Program-made: the position numbers and the translations under genes
Shown here: positions 34,315 to 44,400 of the stretch, one piece after another
Layout of the letters: the number at the start of each line of letters is the position of its first letter
Numbering within the stretch: position 1 is the first letter of the stretch
Assembly (NCBI GenBank): GCA_000961845.1
Contig: LADZ01000017.1
Location: 62,001 to 126,000, forward strand
Direction: 5' to 3'
From: Flavobacteriales bacterium BRH_c54
GTDB taxonomy: Bacteria > Bacteroidota > Bacteroidia > Flavobacteriales_E > Vicingaceae
DNA: 64,000 nucleotides
Notes under the pieces: generated by a model
The model's database searches: none
Told to the model about the DNA's origin: nothing
Seen by the model: only the letters and a program-made list of their open reading frames with translations

Positions 34315-34348
34315 ACAAAGCCCATTAATAGCTATTAATGGGCTTTGT
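34315..34348 (-). terminator. 34-bp perfect palindrome after katG
   Basis: Positions 34315-34331 are the exact reverse complement of 34332-34348, giving a long stem that ends in ACAAAGCCC/GGGCTTTGT. It begins 13 bases after the katG stop and is followed on the minus strand by TTATTTTATAT. Most likely the terminator of perR-katG. Confidence 0.7.
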
Positions 34349-34361
34349 ATAATTTGTTAAA

Positions 34362-36960
<2,599 letters not shown>

Positions 36961-36983
36961 GATATTCACTAGTAATTATTCCT

Positions 36984-36991
36984 CAAAGATA
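36984..36991 (-). promoter_or_regulatory. -7 element of the perR-katG operon
   Basis: The complement reads TATCTTTG, an exact TAnnTTTG match 23 bases before the ATG at 36960. The -33 position holds no TTTG, as would suit a promoter controlled by an overlapping factor. Confidence 0.5.
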
Positions 36992-36994
36992 ATA

Positions 36995-37010
36995 ATTCTT
37001 ATTTAGGAAT
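36995..37010. promoter_or_regulatory. Candidate PerR box
   Basis: ATTCTTATTTAGGAAT is palindromic at 12 of 16 positions and AT-rich like Fur/PerR boxes. It fills the spacer directly upstream of the -7 element, where a bound repressor would block polymerase. Confidence 0.5.
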
Positions 37011-37046
37011 AGACATTATTAACATTTTTTATAGAAAAATAATTAT

Positions 37047-37077
37047 AAAAAAACTCACCCAGAATGTCTGAGTGAGT
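37047..37077 (-). terminator. Intrinsic terminator of the DoxDA gene
   Basis: An 11-bp stem with one mismatch (37053-37063 with 37067-37077, loop ATG), followed on the minus strand by seven T residues. It ends transcription of the DoxD-DoxA gene before the perR promoter. Confidence 0.8.
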
Positions 37078-37108
37078 CATGTGTTTTTAAAATAATTTAT
37101 TTATGGAA

Positions 37109-38149
37109 TTAATTATTTTTCAGCAATTTACTTTTCCACTGGGCTCCACTAATATCAGTAAGTGTAATCTTGTAAGATCCATTTGGAAGTTTAGCTAACG
37201 GAGCTTCATTTATTAATAAAGTGGCTTTAGCACCTAAAGGAATAATTAAGCTATGTTCTCCTGGTTTTACTTTTGCAACATAGTTATTTTTTATGTTAGT
37301 AGCTGGAAATTTAGCCAAATCATTTCCATTTAGATTTAAAATGGGATTACCATTTTCATCATCTAATCTAATTCCAATTAAAAATGAGCCATAAACATCT
37401 ACTCCTTCAACTCGATAAACTTCAAACGAAAGTTGATTGTTAGAAAGTGTAGCGTTAGCTATTTCTATTTTTGGTTTTATAGATTTATTATGTAATGTAC
37501 CCCAAACTCCACCATGGAAATATTGATTTGTAAATAATGTAAGGGATAAAATTCCTATTGAACCAATTAAGACTATTTTATTTAAAGAATTTTGTGCTAA
37601 AGGCAAAACACCAGAACCTAAAAGAACATACCATTTTCGGTTTTTAATAGTTGAATATTTGTTAGTTAACCAATAATCCAATGAGTATTTACTGCTGCCT
37701 GTAAAAAATATGGTAAAACCAGCTGCAATACCTAGTACGCCTATTTGCCATTCGTCAAGACATGTGGTTCCAATCCAGCCAGAACCTAGCAGAATGCCCA
37801 TTGCTAAACTAAATACACCAATACTCATAAGTCTGGTAAACAAACCGAGAATTAAGAGTAAACCTACAATTCCTTCTACAATAGTAAAGGAAGCCATTGC
37901 CCACCATAATGATTCGGGATTAGTAACTAGGTATTCTATAATTGGTTTAATTCCCAGTGCATTGGGAAGGAAGTGATTAAATTTTTCTCCAATATAACCA
38001 GCAGTTTCTGGGTCAAGTTTGTTGGCAAGGAATAACCTTCTCCAAAATGCAGAAAAATAGATCCAGCCTACTACAAGGCGAAGTGCAAGCGTAAATAATC
38101 CAGCTAAGTGATAGGATTTATTTTCGTTTTTTATTTCAATATGATTCAT
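37109..38149 (-). CDS. DoxD-DoxA fusion (thiosulfate:quinone oxidoreductase-like)
   Basis: A 346-residue membrane protein. The N-terminal half (about 15-165) is a DoxX/DoxD-type four-helix unit (RLVVGWIYFSAFWRRL, EGIVGLLLILGLFTR). After a fifth helix (about 188-208) a beta-rich periplasmic domain follows, like DoxA (GGVWGTLHNKSIKPKIEI, then VDVYGSFLIGIRLDDENG). In Acidianus DoxD and DoxA are separate subunits of thiosulfate:quinone oxidoreductase; single-chain fusions occur in Bacteroidota. It may pass electrons from thiosulfate or another reduced sulfur compound to quinone, but the substrate is unproven. It stands alone with a terminator behind it. Confidence 0.75.
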   Translation of the reverse strand: MNHIEIKNENKSYHLAGLFTLALRLVVGWIYFSAFWRRLFLANKLDPETAGYIGEKFNHFLPNALGIKPIIEYLVTNPESLWWAMASFTIVEGIVGLLLILGLFTRLMSIGVFSLAMGILLGSGWIGTTCLDEWQIGVLGIAAGFTIFFTGSSKYSLDYWLTNKYSTIKNRKWYVLLGSGVLPLAQNSLNKIVLIGSIGILSLTLFTNQYFHGGVWGTLHNKSIKPKIEIANATLSNNQLSFEVYRVEGVDVYGSFLIGIRLDDENGNPILNLNGNDLAKFPATNIKNNYVAKVKPGEHSLIIPLGAKATLLINEAPLAKLPNGSYKITLTDISGAQWKSKLLKNN

Positions 38150-38243
38150 TTTTATATGTATTAAGTTTTGCCTGATGATAATTTCAACAGGTAAAAGGTG
38201 GTTTAAATAAGTTTATTGTTGTAATGAAAGAAGTAAGGGGAGT

Positions 38244-38633
38244 TTATACCTTGAGTTTTAAGTTTAGGTATAAAATATAAAAAGGAATTTTTTCTGAATT
38301 AATAATCTTATTGGATAAGAATGAGAAATTAGTAACTGTTTTTATGAAATGAGTTAGTGCTGTTTTTGAAAAAGAAGGAATGGCATTATTGGAAAGTTCT
38401 ACACCAAGTCTTTTTAAAGGAAGAATAAAAGATTCTTGTTCAAAATTTTCGCAAACTTCTACATTTGTTTGTATGGTTTTTGAAGGGTTGAGCTGTTTGG
38501 TAATAGGAATATCTAATTGAACTTGTATGGCTTTTCTTACCGTGCAAGAAGTAAAAAAAGTAATGATTATAAATCCAACCAAAAGGGTTAAAGATTTAAT
38601 CTTACTGAAACTATTTAGAAAAATATTGCTCAT
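38244..38633 (-). CDS. Small lipoprotein of unknown function
   Basis: A 129-residue lipoprotein with a long hydrophobic signal and lipobox FTSC. The mature part of about 100 residues has no recognised motif and ends abruptly in YILYLNLKLKV. It is a single gene between the DoxDA gene and the polA-tail copy. It could be a truncated relative of a larger protein. Coding is supported by the signal peptide and by good Bacteroidota codon usage, nothing more. Confidence 0.5.
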   Translation of the reverse strand: MSNIFLNSFSKIKSLTLLVGFIIITFFTSCTVRKAIQVQLDIPITKQLNPSKTIQTNVEVCENFEQESFILPLKRLGVELSNNAIPSFSKTALTHFIKTVTNFSFLSNKIINSEKIPFYILYLNLKLKV

Positions 38634-38767
38634 TTATTTATTGAGGATGTAGAAATAGTTAGTATAACAATTTAAACAAATTCAAAATTAACCAATCGTA
38701 AACAGGATGCTTAATTTTAAGGGTTAATATTTCTTAACGTAAAAAACTATTAATTAAAAGGTGTGGT

Positions 38768-38823
38768 TATTAATGAGCCGCTAACCAATTGTCAGCGTGG
38801 TTCATTTCTATATCTAATTGGAC
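38768..38823 (-). repeat. Second copy of the polA 3' end
   Basis: 56 bases matching 39386-39441 at 53 positions. On the minus strand it encodes LDIEMNHADNWLAAH and a stop, as the end of polA does (LDVEMNHADNWLAAH). It starts 8 bases beyond the GNAT stop codon. There is no frame longer than this tail. Confidence 0.85.
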
Positions 38824-38831
38824 GATAAGTA

Positions 38832-39371
38832 TTACTTTTTATCTACCCAAGTACTTTTTTCTAATTTATACCAATTATGGATAGCTCCATCATAGGTAAA
38901 TCTCTCGATAAAATTAAATCCCAGTTTTGTTAAAATTTTGTTGGAACCAATGTTATCTATATCAGCTGCAGCATAAATTTCATTTAAATGTAATGTGTTA
39001 AAACCATAAGTTAAGGAAGCTATTGCACTTTCTGTTGCGAAGCCTTTGCCCCAATATTTTTGGATTAACCTATACCCAAGGTCGTGGTAGTTTTTGTGCT
39101 TATTTATTTCTTCAGTAACAAATTTTAGTCCTGTCCAACCTATAAAATGATTCGTTTTTTTATCAATAATAGCCCAACGACCTATGCCGTTGTCAATATA
39201 TTGTTGACGTATAAAAGTTATAATGTCAGCAATTTGCTTTTTATTCTTTACGGGTTTATTCCCTAAATATTTATGTACCTCAGGGTCAGAGTCGAGTTCA
39301 AACAGTCCTTCAATATCTGTAGGAAGAATTTCTCTAAGGATTAGTCTTTCTGTTTCAGCAAATATTTTCAT
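38832..39371 (-). CDS. GNAT family N-acetyltransferase (RimJ/RimL type)
   Basis: A 179-residue acetyltransferase of the Acetyltransf_3 (RimJ/RimL-like) type: ETERLILREILPTDIEGLFEL at the start, FIGWTGLKFV, the acetyl-CoA loop LIQKYWGKGFATESAIASL and a closing NIGSNKILTKLGFNF. Substrate unknown (protein N-termini or small molecules). The gene fits tightly between two copies of the polA tail, 14 bases after one and 8 before the other. This suggests it was inserted as a single-gene unit; its base composition does not stand out. Confidence 0.85.
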   Translation of the reverse strand: MKIFAETERLILREILPTDIEGLFELDSDPEVHKYLGNKPVKNKKQIADIITFIRQQYIDNGIGRWAIIDKKTNHFIGWTGLKFVTEEINKHKNYHDLGYRLIQKYWGKGFATESAIASLTYGFNTLHLNEIYAAADIDNIGSNKILTKLGFNFIERFTYDGAIHNWYKLEKSTWVDKK

Positions 39372-39385
39372 TGGGCAGTTAAAAA

Positions 39386-39441
39386 TATTAATGAGCTGCT
39401 AACCAATTGTCAGCGTGGTTCATTTCTACATCTAATGGGAC
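39386..39441 (-). repeat. polA 3' end, partner of the repeat at 38768
   Basis: The last codons and stop of polA, repeated with three differences at 38768-38823. The two copies flank 562 bases that hold only the GNAT gene. Confidence 0.85.
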
Positions 39442-42192
39442 ACTCAATTTTACGGCACGTTCCATTTTCTCTTTTACAATTTGTTGCACTTGCTCCAATT
39501 CAGAAAGGTGCACATCAAAAACTAACTCATCATGTACTTGTAATAACATTTTAGATTTCAATTTTTTTTCTTCAAAAACGGTAAAAATGTTAATCATTGC
39601 CATTTTAATAATATCGGCAGCAGAACCTTGTATAGGAGCATTTATGGCATTTCTTTCTGCATGTCCGCGCACCACAGGGTTGTTGGAATTAATATCCGGT
39701 AACATTCTTCTGCGTTTCATAATGGTTTCTACATAGCCTTTTTCTTTGGCAAAAGCAATGCTGCTATCCATATAGCTTTTAATGCTAGGGTATTGTTCAA
39801 AGTAAGTATCAATAATTTCTTTGGCTTCTGTTCTAGAAATGTTGAGGTTTTGAGCTAGTCCAAAAGCAGAAACACCATAGATAATTCCGAAGTTAACTGC
39901 TTTTGCTTTTCCTCTCATGTTTCTATCCACGTCTTCTAACGCTACATTAAATACTTTTGCAGCAGTAGCGGTATGGATATCTTCACCTTCGTTAAATGCT
40001 TTTAGCATGTTTTCATCTTTGCTTAACGCAGCAATAATTCTAAGTTCTATTTGCGAATAATCGGCAGCTAAAAGCGTGTAGTTCTTATCTCTTGGTACAA
40101 ACGCTTTTCTTATTTCTCTGCCACGAGCATCTCTTATCGGGATGTTTTGTAAATTCGGATTATTAGAACTCAACCTTCCTGTTGCGGCTACTGTTTGCAT
40201 ATAGCTGGTATGTAATCTGTTGGTTTTTGGATTTACCAAATCGGGTAGGGTATCTACATAGGTAGATTTTAGTTTTTTGAGTGTTCTGTAATCTAGAATT
40301 TTAGGAACAATCTCGTGTTCGTGGATAAGTTTAGACAACACATCCTCGTTGGTTTGGTACTGACCTGTTTTTGTTTTCTTCGGTTTATCAACTATTTTGA
40401 GTTTTTCAAAAAGAATTTCTCCTAATTGTTTTGGAGAGTCTATGTTAAATTGAGCTCCAGATAAATCCAAAATTTCTTTTTCTAAGGTAATAATTAACTC
40501 TTTTAGTTCTTCAGACATTTTTTTGAGGGTAGGAACATCTAAATTGATACCTTCTTGTTCCATATCGGCTAGTACGGCTACTAAAGGAGCCTCAATGTCA
40601 TTAAAAACTTTTTGCTGATCTTCATCCATCATTTCCCACAAACGGTGTTTTAATTGGAGGGTAATATCAGCATCTTCACAAGCGTAATCTACTATTTCTT
40701 CGGGAGCAATATCACGCATGCTTTGTTGGTTTTTACCTTTCTTGCCAATAAGTGTTTCTATAGAAACAGGTTTGTATCCTAAATAAGCTTCGGAAAGTAA
40801 ATCCATTCCGTGTCGCATATCCGGTTGAATGAGATAATGAGCTATCATGGTATCGAAAATTTTTCCTTTAGCTGCAATACCGTAATTGCTCAACACATTG
40901 ATATCGTATTTAATGTTATGTCCGATTTTTTCTGTTGTAGGGTTTTCGAATAAAGTTCTAAACTCTTCTGCAATTTGCTGGGCTTCTTCTTGATTGGCAG
41001 GAAAAGAAACGTAATAAGCTTTGTTTGGTTCATAAGCAAATGCGACACCAACCAGTTCGGCTGCTAAAGCATTGATACTAGTAGTTTCGGTATCAAAACA
41101 AAATGATTTTTGTTGAGCTAGTTTTTTGATTAAATCGGCTCTTTTGGCAGGAGTATTTACAAAATGATATTCATGTTTGCTGTTACTAATGTCTTTTTGT
41201 TCAATGTTGGTAGGTTCGTCATCAGCTTTTTCTTCATTACTGTTGGTAGCATCAGCAAATAAATCCATCTGACCATTACCTTGTACATTTTTGGCTGCTG
41301 CCTGAATTTGAATTTCTTTGCCTAAAATTCTTTTAGCCAAGTTTCTGAATTCTAATTCGGCAAAAAGATTGGTGATTTTTTCTTCATCAGGACTTTCCAT
41401 TTTCAAATCTTCAAAATCATACTCTAAAGGCACATCCACAATAATGGTAGCTAATCTTTTAGAAAGTAAGCCTTGTTCGGCAAAGTTGATTACATTTTCT
41501 TTTTGTTTGCCTTTTAAATCTTCAGCATTGGCAATTAGGTTTTCTACGCTGCCATATTCTGCAATGAGTTTTTTTGCGGTTTTTTCGCCAATTCCGGGAA
41601 TTCCGGGAATGTTGTCTACAGCATCGCCCCAAAGTCCTAAAATGTCTATGACTTGCAAAGGATTTTCAACTTCAAATTTTTCACAAACTTCTTTAATTCC
41701 TAATATTTCAGCGGGTTTACCATAAGCAGCAGGTTTATAGATAAATGATTTCTCGGTAACTAATTGACCAAAATCTTTGTCGGGGGTCATCATATAAGTG
41801 GTAAAGCCTTTTTTTTCTGCTTCTTTAGCAATGGTTCCAATTACATCATCAGCCTCAAATCCATCTTTTAACAGTATAGGAATTTTAAAAGCTTCAATAA
41901 TTTGTTTGATATAGGGAAGAGCAATTCTAATATCTTCGGGCATTTCGTGTCTTCCTGCTTTATAATCGGAAAATTCTAATTCTCTGTTGGTAGTGGTTGG
42001 TGCATCAAAAACTACAGCAATGTGTGTTGGTTTTTGTTTTTCCAATACTTCTAATAAGGTATTGGTAAAACCCAACATGGCAGAAGTGTTTAGTCCTTTA
42101 GAATTGTATCGTTGGTTATTGCCAAAAGCGAAGTAAGCTCTGTAAATTAGTGCAAAAGCATCGAGTAGGAATAGTTTTTTTTGTTCTGTCAT
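39388..42192 (-). CDS. polA: DNA polymerase I
   Basis: A 934-residue replication and repair polymerase with all three domains: 5' nuclease (about 1-295; KKLFLLDAFALIYRAYFAF, GWGDAVDNIPGIPGIGEKTA), 3'-5' exonuclease (about 340-525; FCFDTETTSINAL keeps the DxE pair, so proofreading is probably active) and polymerase (about 560-934; LLAADYSQIELRIIAALS, GKAKAVNFGIIYGVSAFGL, LLQVHDELVFDV). Normal length. The last 17 codons are duplicated beyond the neighbouring GNAT gene. Confidence 0.97.
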   Translation of the reverse strand: MTEQKKLFLLDAFALIYRAYFAFGNNQRYNSKGLNTSAMLGFTNTLLEVLEKQKPTHIAVVFDAPTTTNRELEFSDYKAGRHEMPEDIRIALPYIKQIIEAFKIPILLKDGFEADDVIGTIAKEAEKKGFTTYMMTPDKDFGQLVTEKSFIYKPAAYGKPAEILGIKEVCEKFEVENPLQVIDILGLWGDAVDNIPGIPGIGEKTAKKLIAEYGSVENLIANAEDLKGKQKENVINFAEQGLLSKRLATIIVDVPLEYDFEDLKMESPDEEKITNLFAELEFRNLAKRILGKEIQIQAAAKNVQGNGQMDLFADATNSNEEKADDEPTNIEQKDISNSKHEYHFVNTPAKRADLIKKLAQQKSFCFDTETTSINALAAELVGVAFAYEPNKAYYVSFPANQEEAQQIAEEFRTLFENPTTEKIGHNIKYDINVLSNYGIAAKGKIFDTMIAHYLIQPDMRHGMDLLSEAYLGYKPVSIETLIGKKGKNQQSMRDIAPEEIVDYACEDADITLQLKHRLWEMMDEDQQKVFNDIEAPLVAVLADMEQEGINLDVPTLKKMSEELKELIITLEKEILDLSGAQFNIDSPKQLGEILFEKLKIVDKPKKTKTGQYQTNEDVLSKLIHEHEIVPKILDYRTLKKLKSTYVDTLPDLVNPKTNRLHTSYMQTVAATGRLSSNNPNLQNIPIRDARGREIRKAFVPRDKNYTLLAADYSQIELRIIAALSKDENMLKAFNEGEDIHTATAAKVFNVALEDVDRNMRGKAKAVNFGIIYGVSAFGLAQNLNISRTEAKEIIDTYFEQYPSIKSYMDSSIAFAKEKGYVETIMKRRRMLPDINSNNPVVRGHAERNAINAPIQGSAADIIKMAMINIFTVFEEKKLKSKMLLQVHDELVFDVHLSELEQVQQIVKEKMERAVKLSVPLDVEMNHADNWLAAH

Positions 42193-42225
42193 GAGTTTTT
42201 GCTGTAAAGATAAAAATGTAAAGAT

Positions 42226-42260
42226 AAAAAAAACACCTTAATTTTTGGTCAAGGTGTTTT
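42226..42260 (-). terminator. Intrinsic terminator after the TonB-domain genes
   Basis: A perfect 10-bp stem, AAAACACCTT (42230-42239) with AAGGTGTTTT (42251-42260), followed on the minus strand by a run of eight T residues. It lies between the second TonB-domain gene and polA. Confidence 0.85.
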
Positions 42261-42290
42261 CTATATTTTTAGTTTAAGAAATTAAGGAAA

Positions 42291-42761
42291 TTATTTTTTC
42301 TTTCTCTTTTTCTCTTTTGTGTCTTTTTTATTTAAAACAAAATTTAGTGGAAGGTTGTATGAAACCCTTACTGTTTTACCTTTTTGCTTCCCCGGTTTCC
42401 ATTTAGGAAATGATTCTACCACACGAACGGCTTCTTCATCTAATAAAGGATGAACACTTCTTAATACTTTTACTTCATTAATAGATCCATCTTTTTCAAT
42501 AGTAAAATTGATATATACTTTACCCTCTACACCATCTTTTTTTGCTTTATTTGGATAGACAATATTAGCACCAAGAAATTTATACAAAGAATCTTGTCCA
42601 CCCGGGAACTCCGGCATTTGTTCTACGATTACAAAAACATCAGTATCAATTTTTTCCTCTTCAATAGTAAGGGGTTCTTCCTTCTCAATTTCTTGGGCAA
42701 AAGAAATGCTGCCCACAAAAGTGAGCAGCATTATTAAAAATATTATTGGTTTTTGTAACAT
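42291..42761 (-). CDS. Secreted TonB C-terminal domain protein
   Basis: A 156-residue protein: cleavable-looking signal peptide (LLTFVGSISFAQ), short acidic linker, then a TonB C-terminal domain (about 55-145; FPGGQDSLYKFLGANIVYPN, VEGKVYINFTIEKDGS, FPKWKPGKQKGKTVRVSYNL) and a Lys/Arg-rich tail. It is closely similar to the C-terminal third of the preceding gene product but has no membrane anchor or proline-rich spacer, so it cannot work as a classical TonB. It is 6 bases downstream of that gene. A tandem duplication with loss of the anchor is likely. Confidence 0.75.
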   Translation of the reverse strand: MLQKPIIFLIMLLTFVGSISFAQEIEKEEPLTIEEEKIDTDVFVIVEQMPEFPGGQDSLYKFLGANIVYPNKAKKDGVEGKVYINFTIEKDGSINEVKVLRSVHPLLDEEAVRVVESFPKWKPGKQKGKTVRVSYNLPLNFVLNKKDTKEKKRKKK

Positions 42762-42767
42762 TTGTTG

Positions 42768-43436
42768 TTATTTCAACACGAATGAAATAGGGATGTTGTA
42801 AGAAACTCTCACAGATTTACCTCTTTGTTTTCCCGGTTTCCATTTAGGGAAACTTTTTACTACCCTCACAGCTTCTTTATCCAATAATTCGTGAACACCT
42901 CTAATTACTTTTACTGCAGTAATTGAACCATCTTTTTCAACAGTAAAGTTCACGAAAACTTTTCCTGAAATACCATTTGCTTTAGCCGCTTGTGGATATT
43001 TAACGTTTTCACCTAAGAATTTGTATAATGCTTGAACTCCACCCGGAAATTCCGGCATATCTTCTACAATGGTAAAAATTTCTTCTTCCACTACTTCTTC
43101 TTCTACTTCAAAAGTTTCTACAACAGTTTCGGCATCAGCTTCAGTATCAATTTCTATTTCTTCTTCTATTTCTACATCATCTTCCACAATTTCTATGGTT
43201 TCAGGAGCAGCAGGTGGAGGAGGAGGTGGTGGTGGTGGAGTGTTTTGTTCCGTAATAGGAATAATTTCCTCTTCAACTTCTTCAACAACTAAATCTCCAA
43301 GCTCACTTGCCTGAACATCATAAAATTTAAAATTTATCATTGCATAAATGATGAGCAAAGAAACAACAATACCACCAAGTAGTACAGTGCCTCTAAGTTT
43401 TTCTAAATCAGCATTTGGATTTTTTTTCGGTTCCAT
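42768..43436 (-). CDS. tonB: Energy transducer TonB
   Basis: A 222-residue TonB: one N-terminal helix (about 16-34), an acidic region, eight consecutive Pro residues (TPPPPPPPPAAPE), a long Glu/Val/Asp-rich spacer, and a C-terminal TonB domain (about 130-222; FPGGVQALYKFLGENVKYPQ). It links the proton-motive force, through ExbB/ExbD, to outer-membrane receptors such as the one at 60903. ExbB/ExbD are not in the window. The proline-then-acidic spacer is typical of Bacteroidota. A -7 element lies about 40 bases upstream. Confidence 0.85.
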   Translation of the reverse strand: MEPKKNPNADLEKLRGTVLLGGIVVSLLIIYAMINFKFYDVQASELGDLVVEEVEEEIIPITEQNTPPPPPPPPPAAPETIEIVEDDVEIEEEIEIDTEADAETVVETFEVEEEVVEEEIFTIVEDMPEFPGGVQALYKFLGENVKYPQAAKANGISGKVFVNFTVEKDGSITAVKVIRGVHELLDKEAVRVVKSFPKWKPGKQRGKSVRVSYNIPISFVLK

Positions 43437-43475
43437 AATAAAAATAGTTTGGTTGTAAAATTATTTAACCAGCCT

Positions 43476-43483
43476 CAAAGTTA
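43476..43483 (-). promoter_or_regulatory. -7 element for tonB
   Basis: The complement reads TAACTTTG, an exact TAnnTTTG element 39 bases before the tonB start codon; no -33 TTTG at the right distance. Confidence 0.35.
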
Positions 43484-43618
43484 AAAATATTATTCGACAT
43501 TTAGCAGTTAAAAAATCAAATAACTTTTAAAATTTTTAGCCTTTCTTTTCTCTGTCTTGATGCATAAACATAAATTATTCCATAAAAAAGCTGTTTTTTT
43601 GTACTATAAAATTTTACA

Positions 43619-44161
43619 ATGCAAGTAGGAGCAATAATATTGGCCGGTGGTAAAAGTTCCAGAATGGGAGTTGATAAAGGATTGATGTTGTTGAACGAAA
43701 AACCTATGGTGCAACATGTTATTGATACGGTTAAATTGATTGCTGAAGAGTTAATAATTGTCGCTAATAATGAGGAATATAAACAGTTGGGGTATGAGGT
43801 TATTCCTGATGAAATTGAAAATGTGGGACCTTTAGCAGGAATTTGTATCGGATTAAAACAAGCCAGTTATCATTATAATTTTGTTTTGAGTTGTGATGTC
43901 CCTTTTGTTACGAAAGAGATGCTAAGCTTGCTTAAGCAAGAAGTTGTTGGTTATGATGCTGCTATTTTTGAAAAAGCGAATTATCTTCACCCATTAATTG
44001 GTATTTATTCCAAAAATTGTTTACCAGCGTTTGAAGTTGCTTTAAATAATAAGGAATTGAAACTTAAAACTGTTCTTCATCATGTAAATGTTAAAAAAAT
44101 AGAAGGAACTTTGTTTAGCGATAAGTTTTTTAAAAATATTAATTCAACATTAGATTTGTAG
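43619..44161 (+). CDS. mobA: Molybdenum cofactor guanylyltransferase
   Basis: A 180-residue nucleotidyltransferase with the N-terminal signature LAGGKSSRMGVDKGLM and the DVPFVTKEM metal-binding Asp segment. MobA attaches GMP to molybdopterin to make the bis-MGD form of the cofactor. The family also contains other NTP-transferases, but the moaD-like gene starting 2 bases downstream makes a cofactor role likely. Other Moco genes are not in the window. Confidence 0.85.
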   Translation: MQVGAIILAGGKSSRMGVDKGLMLLNEKPMVQHVIDTVKLIAEELIIVANNEEYKQLGYEVIPDEIENVGPLAGICIGLKQASYHYNFVLSCDVPFVTKEMLSLLKQEVVGYDAAIFEKANYLHPLIGIYSKNCLPAFEVALNNKELKLKTVLHHVNVKKIEGTLFSDKFFKNINSTLDL

Positions 44162-44163
44162 TT

Positions 44164-44400
44164 ATGGAATTGAGTTTAAATTATTTCGGAATGATAGCAG
44201 AAGTCACCAATGTTCAGCAAGAAAAGTTGGACATAGATGTAAAAACTATTAATGATTTAAAACTTATGTTAATTGAAAAATATCCTGCTATTACTAAACT
44301 AAATTATCAGTTTGCGGTAAACCAACATTTAGTTGAAGATAGTTTTCAATTGAACAATGGTGATGAAATTGCTTTGTTGCCACCTTTTGCCGGAGGTTAA
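44164..44400 (+). CDS. moaD: MoaD/ThiS family sulfur carrier
   Basis: A 78-residue ubiquitin-fold protein ending in LLPPFAGG; the C-terminal Gly-Gly is the site of thiocarboxylate formation. MoaD supplies sulfur for the dithiolene of molybdopterin. It is read with mobA (2-base gap), which favours MoaD over ThiS. The stop codon overlaps the end of the convergent Gcr-family gene by 4 bases. Confidence 0.85.
   Translation: MELSLNYFGMIAEVTNVQQEKLDIDVKTINDLKLMLIEKYPAITKLNYQFAVNQHLVEDSFQLNNGDEIALLPPFAGG

Noticed and set aside
43069-43314. Plus-strand frames rich in Ser/Gly opposite tonB
   Set aside because: They are the antisense of the proline and acidic-residue stretches of the TonB spacer; no start context or domain.
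42291-43436. The two TonB-domain genes as another gene-tail duplication like those at polA and the RemB-like gene
   Set aside because: The similarity covers the whole domain in two intact genes, which is ordinary tandem duplication rather than a short tail copy.
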